Source of the DNA: Berkiella sp964594635
GTDB taxonomy: Bacteria > Pseudomonadota > Gammaproteobacteria > Berkiellales > Berkiellaceae
Direction of reading: 5' to 3'
Assembly (NCBI GenBank): GCA_964594635.1
Contig: CAZQMV010000009.1
Span: forward strand, 39,114 to 103,113
DNA length: 64,000 bases
Part shown: one piece after another, positions 1 to 8,300 of the stretch
Numbering within the stretch: position 1 is the first letter of the stretch
Layout: every line of letters starts with the position of its first letter
The notes under the pieces: model-generated
Databases searched by the model: none
What the model was told of the DNA's origin: nothing
The model's input: the letters and a program-made list of their open reading frames with translations, nothing else
Program-made: the position numbers and the translations under genes

Positions 1-128
1 AAACAGATGAAACCCATCTCGATCTCTTAGCCTCATTAGCACACATCTTTCGTGAAGCAGTGTTACGTGAAAAATTACGCAATGCTAAATCTCGTGAAGA
101 GCTCTATGAAATCTTAACGCATGCTTAA
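1..128 (+). CDS. ptsN: PTS IIA-like nitrogen-regulatory protein PtsN, C-terminal end (5' truncated by window)
   Basis: An open frame enters the window at base 3 and ends at TAA 126-128. The visible 41 residues include LASLAHIFREAVLREKLRNA followed by a short tail. This matches the C-terminal helix of EIIA-Ntr proteins, where the 'LA..F' and 'LR.A.s..el...l' pattern is typical. EIIA-Ntr is a cytoplasmic phosphoacceptor of the nitrogen PTS. The next gene, hprK, starts inside this frame (8-nt overlap), which indicates one operon with translational coupling. The phosphohistidine region lies outside the window, so the call rests on the C-terminus and on the conserved ptsN-hprK-rapZ order. Confidence 0.8.
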   Translation, partial: TDETHLDLLASLAHIFREAVLREKLRNAKSREELYEILTHA

Positions 129-609
129 TCTACACGGCGTATTACTCAATATTCACGATAAAGGTGTCATATTGATGGGTGCCCCCGCAAGTGGTAAAAG
201 TGAAACCGCGCTGGCTTTACTCACTCGCGGACATCGATTGATTGCTGACGACGCTCCCCTTTTCTTTAAAAAAAATGAGCAATGGTTCGCAAAAGCAGAA
301 GAAACACAACAAGGTCTTTTGTGCGTTCGTGCTTTAGGCCTCATTGATGTGGCACACCTTTTTGGCGAGCATGCATTAGAAAAGGAAATCGCACTGGAAC
401 TGATTATTACGTTAGACAATACCGTTCAAGAAGTCGCACCTCACAAACTTGAACTTGAGTTGGTTAACAAGTTATTTGATGGCGTTGCCATCCCTAGCTT
501 AACCTTGCCAATTGCAACTAGTCATAATGTAGCTATCCTAATAGAAACCGCTGTAAAATTGGCGTTTATGCCGAAATCGGCCAGAATTGAACGAATTTTA
601 ACGTCTTAA
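121..609 (+). CDS. hprK: HPr kinase/phosphorylase, short C-terminal-domain-only form
   Basis: A 162-aa protein equivalent to the catalytic C-terminal domain of HprK, which phosphorylates and dephosphorylates HPr on a serine. Walker A is GAPASGKS at residues 20-27, followed by an acidic pair DD at 43-44 in the 'LIADD' context typical of the family. Firmicute HprK is about 310 aa with an N-terminal domain; that domain is absent here, as in many proteobacterial homologues. The target HPr is encoded four genes downstream and retains a serine at position 46. The gene overlaps ptsN by 8 nt. The order ptsN-hprK-rapZ-EIIA-HPr supports a role in a regulatory, non-transport PTS. Confidence 0.88.
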   Translation: MLNLHGVLLNIHDKGVILMGAPASGKSETALALLTRGHRLIADDAPLFFKKNEQWFAKAEETQQGLLCVRALGLIDVAHLFGEHALEKEIALELIITLDNTVQEVAPHKLELELVNKLFDGVAIPSLTLPIATSHNVAILIETAVKLAFMPKSARIERILTS

Positions 610-676
610 ATCCCCCGCGACATCCAGGCGAAGCTAAAGCTTCACCCGGAGTCGCTGCCCCCTTTACAAAGTGGGC
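609..676 (+). repeat. GC-rich intergenic repeat (copy 1 of a family; second copy near 30366-30475)
   Basis: Between hprK and rapZ lies a GC-rich block beginning AAATCCCCCGCG and ending CCCCCTTTACAAAGTGGGCT. The reverse complement of 30425-30475 begins AAATCCCCCGC and ends CCCCCTTTACAAAAGTGGGC, so these are two copies of one dispersed element with a divergent centre. The upstream in-frame extension of rapZ (from 671) overlaps this element, which is one reason to prefer the later rapZ start. Confidence 0.6.
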
Positions 677-727
677 TTATGGCGCTTTGCGCCCCTAGTG
701 CAAAAGGCAACGAGTAAGGTAGCGTTA

Positions 728-1582
728 ATGAGACTTGTTATTGTGAGTGGCCGTTCCGGTTCCGGCAAAACCATCTCACTGCATGTGTTAGAAGACTTAG
801 GTTTTTATTGTATCGACAATTTACCTGTCGACATTCTCCCTGGTGTGATTGATAAGCTCGCTGAAGATCACCCTCGTCTTGCCGTTAGTATTGATGCGCG
901 AAACCTTCCACAAGACGTTACCCTGCTTAAAGAGGTTATTTCAGAACTTCGTCGACCTGGCTGGTATTGTGACATCATCTATTTAGATGCGGACCATAAA
1001 AGCTTATTACGGCGTTTTAGTGAAACGAGAAGAAAGCACCCTTTAACAAGTGACCAAGTCTCGCTACAAGAAGCGATAGAACAAGAGCGTGAGTTATTGG
1101 GTCCATTAGCCAGTATGGCTGATATGACCATTGATACTAGTCAACTTTCTTCACATCAATTATGCAGCATCATCCGCGATCGTGTCGCTAAAGAGCATAC
1201 AAATCGCTTACAACTGCTTATTCAATCTTTTGGATTTAAGAATGGCATGCCAGCCGATGCCGATTTTATTTTTGATGTCCGTTGCTTGCCTAATCCATAC
1301 TGGCAGCCTCAACTGCGCTCCTTATCTGGCTCTGACAGTGAGGTAGCTGATTATTTACAAAGTTTTCCTGAAGTAGAACAAATGGTTGAAGATATCATTC
1401 GATTCTTAGACAATTGGATCCCCCGGTTTGAAGCAGATAATCGTAGTTATTTGACTGTAGGGATTGGTTGCACAGGCGGCCAACATCGTTCAGTTTATAT
1501 TACTGAACAGTTGGTAAACCGTGCACAAACGTTGCAAATGAATGTTCAAGTTCGACATAGAGATCTACAAAAAACATCATGA
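728..1582 (+). CDS. rapZ: RNase adapter protein RapZ
   Basis: RapZ is an ATP-binding protein that in E. coli delivers the sRNA GlmZ to RNase E and controls glucosamine-6-phosphate synthase. Starting at 728 the protein is 284 aa, the same length as E. coli RapZ. Walker A GRSGSGKT lies at residues 8-15, and the C-terminal signature GIGCTGGQHRSV is intact. The frame is open upstream to 671, but those 19 codons run through an intergenic repeat and are unlikely to be coding. The last codons overlap the EIIA gene by 4 nt (ATGA). Whether a GlmZ-like RNA exists here cannot be told from the window. Confidence 0.93.
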   Translation: MRLVIVSGRSGSGKTISLHVLEDLGFYCIDNLPVDILPGVIDKLAEDHPRLAVSIDARNLPQDVTLLKEVISELRRPGWYCDIIYLDADHKSLLRRFSETRRKHPLTSDQVSLQEAIEQERELLGPLASMADMTIDTSQLSSHQLCSIIRDRVAKEHTNRLQLLIQSFGFKNGMPADADFIFDVRCLPNPYWQPQLRSLSGSDSEVADYLQSFPEVEQMVEDIIRFLDNWIPRFEADNRSYLTVGIGCTGGQHRSVYITEQLVNRAQTLQMNVQVRHRDLQKTS

Positions 1583-2043
1583 GCGTTGGTATTTTACTCA
1601 TTACGCATAGCGGCATCGGTTGCGCATTATTAAACGTGGCCCATGGCACCTTTGGGCAATTACCCCTAGCAGCGACCCATCTTTCTGTTAGCCGAGATCC
1701 TGAACCTGAATTATTAATTGCGAAAGCCACTCATTTAGTAAGAAAATTAGATTCTGGCAGTGGTGTACTCGTATTAACCGACATGTTTGGCTCAACACCC
1801 AGTAATATCGCGCAAGGATTACAAAACCAAGGTTTTGCCATCCGTGTGATAACCGGTCTGAATGTCCCCATGTTATTTCGCATTTTAAATTATCCTCATT
1901 TAGCTTTAGGGCCTTTAGCGAAGAAAGCCGTCGATGGCGGTAAAGATGGTGTTTTTGAACCTCTTCATGAACAAAGGGTACTCAAAGTCGCTAATGGTAA
2001 AAAATTAACACGCGCATCAATGATCGTTGATGTGCTCGAATAA
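1579..2043 (+). CDS. PTS EIIA component, mannose family (stand-alone)
   Basis: A 154-aa single-domain EIIA of the mannose/sorbose family. The N-terminus MSVGILLITHSG places the expected phospho-histidine at residue 10. The central segment LTDMFGSTPSN matches the family's 'DlfGGTP.N' motif. It overlaps rapZ by 4 nt and is followed 9 nt later by HPr, so the two are cotranscribed. No EIIB, EIIC or EIID genes are present, which suggests a regulatory rather than transport function, as proposed for similar clusters in Legionellales and other gammaproteobacteria. Confidence 0.88.
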   Translation: MSVGILLITHSGIGCALLNVAHGTFGQLPLAATHLSVSRDPEPELLIAKATHLVRKLDSGSGVLVLTDMFGSTPSNIAQGLQNQGFAIRVITGLNVPMLFRILNYPHLALGPLAKKAVDGGKDGVFEPLHEQRVLKVANGKKLTRASMIVDVLE

Positions 2044-2052
2044 GCATAAATC

Positions 2053-2322
2053 ATGATGCAAAAACAACTACAAATCATCAACAAGCTCGGTTTACATGCC
2101 AGAGCTGCCGCAAAATTTGTGCAAACAGCTTCGAAATTTGCCAGCCATATTGAAATTACACGCAATGGTAAAACCGTCAATGGTAAAAGTATTATGGGCG
2201 TTATGATGCTTGCAGCGAGTCAACATTCCTGGATAGATATCACCACCGAGGGTGAAGATGAAGCAGAAGCGTTAAGTGCCATTGAAATATTAGTCAATAA
2301 CCGCTTTGGCGAAGATCGCTAA
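2053..2322 (+). CDS. ptsH: HPr-family phosphocarrier protein
   Basis: An 89-aa HPr. With the start at 2053, the active-site histidine falls at residue 15 (KLGLHARAA) and the regulatory serine at residue 46 (NGKSIMG), exactly the canonical HPr numbering; this supports the start. Ser46 together with the nearby hprK suggests that serine phosphorylation is retained. It could equally be named npr, given its position in a ptsN cluster. Its stop codon overlaps the stop of the convergent kinase gene (2319-2322), leaving no space for a terminator between them. Confidence 0.9.
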   Translation: MMQKQLQIINKLGLHARAAAKFVQTASKFASHIEITRNGKTVNGKSIMGVMMLAASQHSWIDITTEGEDEAEALSAIEILVNNRFGEDR

Positions 2323-5300
2323 TGCTCATTTTTTGGTTTAGGGAGTATAACACTTTGCGATAAATGCCCCCTCTTTAACATCTCAACCTTTTCATCAATC
2401 ATCTTTTTTCGATGTTCCTGCAACTTAACACCTGATAATATTTCATGCACAGTTTGTTTGGGCTTTTTAGAGGTCATTTTCTTAGCACGTTCAGCACTTT
2501 TTTCTTGGAATCCTAACATCTCTTTATTTTCACTTAATTGAGCTTGTAATTTAATGGCTTCAAGTTTTGCTGGCCCTTGACCAAACTCTGCAAAATACTG
2601 AATGTATTCCATTTGACGTTTAATCATACCTTCCAGCATAGTTAAAGTACCACCGTTACCATACTGGCCATAATCCATCGGAATATTATTGTACTTTCTA
2701 CAATAATTGATCATCTGCAACTCAAGTGGCAATTCTTGATCAGATGCATTTCTTGGCTTATAAAAAACCATTTTCAAAAATGCTTCTTCAGAAAAATTAG
2801 GTTTTTCCAGAATTTTTGGTGAAACTGCTGATAAATCATTTAAAATACCCTCAAGCTTTTTCATCTGCTCATCACAAACATGGAACAAGTCTGATTCAAA
2901 GGTGTTTTTCTCATTTAAAATCTCTTTTTGTACTTCCGCCAAGCATTGATAAGCAATCAAAATCTTATCTTTCATAGCAGGAATATCACTTGAAGGTATA
3001 TCTTGCTGAATACCTAGAAAAACGTCTTGAATAAATTTAACTTGTTTGGTGCGTGAACGTTCTTTACCATAGGCACGTCTGCCAAACGATTTTGCTTGAT
3101 GCTTAAACCACTTACGGGCAAAAAGTTGTTCTTGATGCTTAAGCTTAGTTTGATAGCCTGAGACAGAAGACTTTAATACTGCGTCTAGTTGACTTGATAG
3201 TTCTTTCACCTTAGCTAAATCATTTTTACGTTTTGCTAAATTCACTTTAAGCACTTTATTTAATAGATCGATCTCTTTTTGCTCGGTCCTTTGGATCTCT
3301 GAAATTTGGTGTCTCAGGTCATTAACTACTAAAATGTGATGGTCTTCAACAGCTTGTAACGATTTATTTAATTCACTTAATGACCCACCTTCAAGCTCAG
3401 CTAAACGTTGTTCTTCATTTAACGCTTGGTTAAGTGCTTTCAATTTTACAACAATCTCTCGATCATCATCGTTCAAAGTAAAGAAATCGCGATGCTTCTC
3501 TATTAGCTCATCAACACTTCTATCGTATTCTGCAACTTGAATTCTATCAATTTCTTCCTTCACTATTTTATCAATATCTATCGGAAGGGGGGGCAATGGA
3601 CGACTGATATCAATATCTATCTTTGACACATATTCAGGTGCAACAACTAATTTTTCAGCAACTTGGGCGATAACAGGAGTCATGGGTAAAATGGGTAAAG
3701 GGATTATCGTTTCTTCACCTTCAAGAGAAATAGGTGCTAATGAGCGCTCAATGTTTTTAAGCATTAAAGCTTTTGCAGCATCAAACTCCGCTATCATTTC
3801 AGAATGCTTCTTCTGTAAAGCAGCTTCATTTGCCGCAGCCTTTACCTTAGCAGCATCAATGAGTATGGGTAATTGAGCAACTCTTTCTACTCTTTTCACA
3901 GCTTCTGATTTTGCTGCAGCAACGACTCGTTGTTTAGCGATAATTTGATCAACAGCAAATGGAATGGTTTTTTTATACGAACGAGGATCATAAGCAATGA
4001 TCATATTGTAAGCAGCATTGAGTGCCTGCTGCTCTCTTTGTAAATCATGATCTACCTGCTGCATTTTCACAAGGATCTCATCAATGGCAAGTGAAGCTTT
4101 CGGTAGTTCGGGTAATACTCTTTTACCTTTATTATGAATTTCAGCCAAGAATGGATTTTGAGCGACAACTTTGGGTTCCTGAACAACTTTCTTGAGTCCA
4201 GCTATTGCATTGTTAAGCTGATCTTCATTCATAGCCTTGAACAGGGCACGACTCTGCTTTATCTTTTTCTTTTCATTTTCTTTTTCTTGCTCTTTCATTG
4301 TTTTTATATTGACTTTAGCAAGCACATGCTTTTTATGCTTCAGCAATTCATTTTCTTTATCACGAATTTTCGCATGTTCTGCTTTAATGAATTCAATATT
4401 CTGTTTCTGATATGCAATATAATGCTTGATAACTTGTTTTTTGCCTTCATAAAATTGTTTTTCCAACTGCGGGATCACATAGATCGTCAAATTATGCTTC
4501 TTAGCAGGATTCGTGTTCTCATAAGCTTTTTTCAGTTGTTCTATGGCTAATTTTAACCTTTCATCAGAGAACGCAAGATGATCATTTTTATCAGGTCTGT
4601 CTTTTTTAACAAGTGATTCAGCAAGTTCTTTCCAGCTTTTCTTTATTTCTTCAATCATCTGTGCTCGAACAGCATTTTCATTTTTTTTCTGTTCCATATC
4701 CTCTTTATTCGGCACTACATGAAGAACAGGTTCTGTCGTTCCTAACTCAATATTTAATTCACTTGCAACATTGTTAACAAGTTTGGTAAGACGGTGATTG
4801 GCAGATGCATTTTTTAGAATCAGTTTCAATTCCTTTTGTGGATCAAGTTTAATAATTCCTTCCTGTATCAAATCTAACTTTTGCTGCAGTTGCTTTGATA
4901 TCACAGCAAGATCATCATTTGTTGGTTTTTCAGACCAGATTAGCTTACTATCATCATTAACGATTCTAAAGTTTTCGGCAACTAATTCAATTGTACGTTG
5001 AAAAAGTTCAATTCCCGCATTTTCCTCAGGCGATAATTTCTTCATAACAACGTCTTCAGTTTGAGAAGATGGCTCTGGCCACTCTACATCTTTTAATGTA
5101 GAGAAAACATAATCAATTGCTTTAGACACACTTGAATCAAGCTGATTTTGCAAGGTCGTTAGTTTAGCATTTTTGAGTTCCTGTTCTTTACTTAGCAAAT
5201 ACGATTTAATCACACCTATTTTTATTTTTTCCGGCATCTCTTCTGGGAGCATTTCAATTTTACGCACTAAGGTATTCATTTCTAGTACATAAGCACTTTC

Positions 5301-8288
5301 TGAAGGCTGACGTTTAGCAGCTAAATTATTGCGCAAATCTTTCAGCAACAAATCAACCACAGCATGCTCTTTCAAAAATGCTTCATCAGTTTTTAAAAAT
5401 CGATTAAAATCGACGGTGTGTCTATCCTCAGCAGGAGTTGGAGACAACGGTTGTTTTACCACTTCTTCAGGGGTCACAGCAAGTACCACATTTTTGACAA
5501 GATTTCTATCTGATAACAGACTCAAATCAATACCATATTCATGAATTAATACTTCACAGACTTCTTTGATATCATCCTGAATATCAGAAAAATTTTGTAG
5601 ATCGTATTTATTTTTTTGTAAATTTAAAAGATTATTAACAAAACCTTGATTATCATAATCGATTTTTTTACGATTTTTAATATAACGGACAATTGCTGCA
5701 TGCTGTGCCAATGCTTCATCAGTCAAACAGGGTTGTTGATCAAAAAGATAAATAGCATAATCAAAGATATTCTCTTTAAGTGCTGCCAGTTTTTTATTCT
5801 CTGCTTCTTGAATCTCAGCAAACTCTGCTTGCTCATTTTGATAAGCTTGTATTTGTTCATGAAGTTTAGGCGTTTCAATCTCCCATGGTTCTAATTGCTG
5901 TATAAGAAAGCTTGCCGCCTCAACTGTTTCCATAGGCTCATTATTTTCAGCCATAACACCATCGATACATTGTTTTGGATTCTTTTGATAATAAGGCCTT
6001 TGAATGTTCTCTTGCAAAATCTCAATAATGCGTAACAATTTTTTATCGGGATTTTGTTGACTAAATTCAATCAGTTTCTCCACAAACTGATTGAATTGTG
6101 GCATCTGCAAAGATTTTTTTACTTCATTAGCAGCTTCATCTTTCAAATCATCAATTGTTTTTTCTAAATCATTCTTTCTATCATCTTCGATAAGAGCATC
6201 CATTTCATCAAGCGGCTCTTCTACCTGCCTCTTGCCATCATCCTCGATAACGATCCCCATCTCAGCAAGCATTTTATCCAAATTCTTGCTTTCATTTTCA
6301 CTATCCGAACGTGCAAATATAGTCTCTAAATCATCAGCGTAAGCGTCAACTTCTAAATTAGCCTCCATTTCATCAAGCGGCTCTTCTACCTGCCTCTTGC
6401 CATCATCCTCGATAACGATCCCCATCTCAGCAAGCATTTTATCCAAATTCTTGCTTTCATTTTCACTATCCGAACGTGCAAATATAGTCTCTAAATCATC
6501 AGCGTAAGCGTCAACTTCTAAATTAGCCTCCATTTCATCCAGCAGATCTTCTACTGATCTCTTGCCATTATCCTTGATAAGGATCCCCATCTCAGCAAGC
6601 ATTTCATCCACATTATCAACATCATGTTCAACAACAGGTTTAAATACGTCAACTGCTCTTTCAAGAATTGACACAAGATCATTATATTGTGGATCTGCAA
6701 TTGCATTGACAATACAAAAATCAATCAAATCATTTATAGCAGATTTAAATGCCTGAGATTTTTCTCGAAAAGTTAGTGAATAATCATCATTAATAGCAGC
6801 TTCTGCATCTCCAATTTTTTCAATATTTTTATTAAAGAATTCCTTTTGATCGTCATTCATTAAAGCATATTCTTCTAAGAACACATCATAAACACGATTA
6901 AAATCACGATTCCAATCTAATAAGTCACGTTGTATAGCCAATATATTTTTAATATTCCCAAAGAACATTCCTTCAGATTTTCGCAACGCACTCTCAACTA
7001 ATTCCAATTTTTCAGAATCTGTTAAATCAGATCTTGCATTAAGCTCTGTTAAATCCTCTATCATATCTCTTAAATGTTTTGCTGTATAAATCCATTCTTG
7101 TTCCTCTGCTGATTCCCCAAGAAAGCTATTTTTAAGACTAGCAATCACTGTAGCAATGGTTGTTTTTTGCCATGACTGATCAATATCAACATCAATAACA
7201 TCATTTTCATTAAATACACTAGAAACAGGATGCTGACTAATAAAGTTTTTTATATATTCATCTTTTTCATCATCCAATAGCATATCAAGCGCTTTAAGTA
7301 GCTTTTGTTTTTCCTCAGCCAAACTAGCTCGTTTATCGACATCATAATTTAATATTGCACTATAATCAGATTCAAATAAGATCAAATCATTTTTAAACAT
7401 AACACCTAGGGAATAAATATCTGAAGCTTTTGAAGCTTTGCCATTTTTCGCGAACATTTCAGGAGGGATAAATCCAGGCGTCCCGACTGCATTATCAATT
7501 GATATTTCGTTTTTACCTTCTGGCAGTTTTTCTGATAATCCCCAATCTATCAATGCAACTTTAATGACACCGTCTTTGATATCAACCATAACGTTTTCTG
7601 CTTTTAAATCAAGGTGTAAGTATCCTCTCTTGTGGGCACTTTCAAGTAATTCACAGCATTGATAAGCAATCACTAAGGATTGAGCATAGGTTAATTTCTT
7701 TTCGAGAATGACATCCATTAATTCCCTGCCAGAATGACGTTTAGCCACCAAATAGAATTTCTTTTGTCCTGTTTTGGTAACGCGCTCTTCTTTTGCATAG
7801 AGTTCGCCGACTGCGTCTAATGCTCCGGCCTCTTTATTAATCGCTTTTTCGTCATCTTCATCTTTGGTTTTAATCACTTTGACAATACATTGCTCACCAC
7901 TTTTATTTAACACATCTCCTTCGTTTCCTTTTAAATACGTCGGTTTGACTGCTCCAAATGCACCTCTTCCCAATTCTTTATCCTTTCTCGCCAGCATAAA
8001 GATGCCATTCTTCACTTTTAGAAATGAATGACGTGTCTCACCATTTTTGTGAGACATTTTTAATTCATCTTTATGCTCATCTTTTGCAAAGTACTGCTCA
8101 GCAATCTGCCATTCCATTTCCCACAGCTCTTTAAGATGATTGGAATCATTCTTTTCACAGTGTGTCCAAATTTCATTACGTTCAGTTGAGGTAAGCTTTT
8201 GCCATTCTTGTAAGCGTTGATCGTATGTGGGATATTGGATCCATTTTTGATATGCTTCATTAGATGAAGAGTCAGTTGATCTTATCAT
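2319..8288 (-). CDS. giant Ser/Thr protein kinase-like protein with long coiled-coil C-terminus
   Basis: A 1989-aa protein with a eukaryotic-like kinase domain at about residues 100-330. Visible elements are the glycine loop GRGAFG (107-112), the ATP-binding lysine K137 (CIVKVIK), the catalytic loop HLDLKAEN (225-232), DWG in place of DFG (248-250), and PPE (275-277) followed by SDIYSLGVMF. HLD and DWG are variants, but the Lys, Asp, Asn and Asp expected for catalysis are present. The remaining 1600 residues are mostly charged and helical, probably coiled coil, with an exact 55-residue tandem duplication at 587-696. There is no signal peptide. A GAGGGG Shine-Dalgarno precedes the ATG at 8288. 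It lies 12 nt downstream of a second kinase gene and is probably cotranscribed. Size and architecture suggest a secreted host-directed protein; that is an inference. Confidence 0.85.
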   Translation of the reverse strand: MIRSTDSSSNEAYQKWIQYPTYDQRLQEWQKLTSTERNEIWTHCEKNDSNHLKELWEMEWQIAEQYFAKDEHKDELKMSHKNGETRHSFLKVKNGIFMLARKDKELGRGAFGAVKPTYLKGNEGDVLNKSGEQCIVKVIKTKDEDDEKAINKEAGALDAVGELYAKEERVTKTGQKKFYLVAKRHSGRELMDVILEKKLTYAQSLVIAYQCCELLESAHKRGYLHLDLKAENVMVDIKDGVIKVALIDWGLSEKLPEGKNEISIDNAVGTPGFIPPEMFAKNGKASKASDIYSLGVMFKNDLILFESDYSAILNYDVDKRASLAEEKQKLLKALDMLLDDEKDEYIKNFISQHPVSSVFNENDVIDVDIDQSWQKTTIATVIASLKNSFLGESAEEQEWIYTAKHLRDMIEDLTELNARSDLTDSEKLELVESALRKSEGMFFGNIKNILAIQRDLLDWNRDFNRVYDVFLEEYALMNDDQKEFFNKNIEKIGDAEAAINDDYSLTFREKSQAFKSAINDLIDFCIVNAIADPQYNDLVSILERAVDVFKPVVEHDVDNVDEMLAEMGILIKDNGKRSVEDLLDEMEANLEVDAYADDLETIFARSDSENESKNLDKMLAEMGIVIEDDGKRQVEEPLDEMEANLEVDAYADDLETIFARSDSENESKNLDKMLAEMGIVIEDDGKRQVEEPLDEMDALIEDDRKNDLEKTIDDLKDEAANEVKKSLQMPQFNQFVEKLIEFSQQNPDKKLLRIIEILQENIQRPYYQKNPKQCIDGVMAENNEPMETVEAASFLIQQLEPWEIETPKLHEQIQAYQNEQAEFAEIQEAENKKLAALKENIFDYAIYLFDQQPCLTDEALAQHAAIVRYIKNRKKIDYDNQGFVNNLLNLQKNKYDLQNFSDIQDDIKEVCEVLIHEYGIDLSLLSDRNLVKNVVLAVTPEEVVKQPLSPTPAEDRHTVDFNRFLKTDEAFLKEHAVVDLLLKDLRNNLAAKRQPSESAYVLEMNTLVRKIEMLPEEMPEKIKIGVIKSYLLSKEQELKNAKLTTLQNQLDSSVSKAIDYVFSTLKDVEWPEPSSQTEDVVMKKLSPEENAGIELFQRTIELVAENFRIVNDDSKLIWSEKPTNDDLAVISKQLQQKLDLIQEGIIKLDPQKELKLILKNASANHRLTKLVNNVASELNIELGTTEPVLHVVPNKEDMEQKKNENAVRAQMIEEIKKSWKELAESLVKKDRPDKNDHLAFSDERLKLAIEQLKKAYENTNPAKKHNLTIYVIPQLEKQFYEGKKQVIKHYIAYQKQNIEFIKAEHAKIRDKENELLKHKKHVLAKVNIKTMKEQEKENEKKKIKQSRALFKAMNEDQLNNAIAGLKKVVQEPKVVAQNPFLAEIHNKGKRVLPELPKASLAIDEILVKMQQVDHDLQREQQALNAAYNMIIAYDPRSYKKTIPFAVDQIIAKQRVVAAAKSEAVKRVERVAQLPILIDAAKVKAAANEAALQKKHSEMIAEFDAAKALMLKNIERSLAPISLEGEETIIPLPILPMTPVIAQVAEKLVVAPEYVSKIDIDISRPLPPLPIDIDKIVKEEIDRIQVAEYDRSVDELIEKHRDFFTLNDDDREIVVKLKALNQALNEEQRLAELEGGSLSELNKSLQAVEDHHILVVNDLRHQISEIQRTEQKEIDLLNKVLKVNLAKRKNDLAKVKELSSQLDAVLKSSVSGYQTKLKHQEQLFARKWFKHQAKSFGRRAYGKERSRTKQVKFIQDVFLGIQQDIPSSDIPAMKDKILIAYQCLAEVQKEILNEKNTFESDLFHVCDEQMKKLEGILNDLSAVSPKILEKPNFSEEAFLKMVFYKPRNASDQELPLELQMINYCRKYNNIPMDYGQYGNGGTLTMLEGMIKRQMEYIQYFAEFGQGPAKLEAIKLQAQLSENKEMLGFQEKSAERAKKMTSKKPKQTVHEILSGVKLQEHRKKMIDEKVEMLKRGHLSQSVILPKPKNEH
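6201..6530 (-). repeat. exact 165-bp tandem duplication within the kinase gene (plus a diverged third copy)
   Basis: Bases 6201-6365 and 6366-6530 are identical, and 6531 to about 6630 begins a third, diverged copy. The period is 165 bp (55 codons), so the reading frame is kept. Each unit encodes an acidic segment beginning LDKMLAEMGI and containing DDLETIFARSDSENE. Identity between the first two copies indicates a recent duplication. Confidence 0.95.
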
Positions 8289-8300
8289 TTTATAACCCCT

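Noticed and set aside
671..727. 19-residue N-terminal extension of RapZ
   Set aside because: It reads through an intergenic repeat, and the 728 start gives the canonical 284-aa protein beginning MRLVIVSGRSG.
4134..4550. Plus-strand hydrophobic 138-codon frame inside the kinase gene
   Set aside because: It is the antisense of a Lys/Glu-rich coiled-coil region, which automatically yields Phe/Leu-rich frames; no ribosome site.
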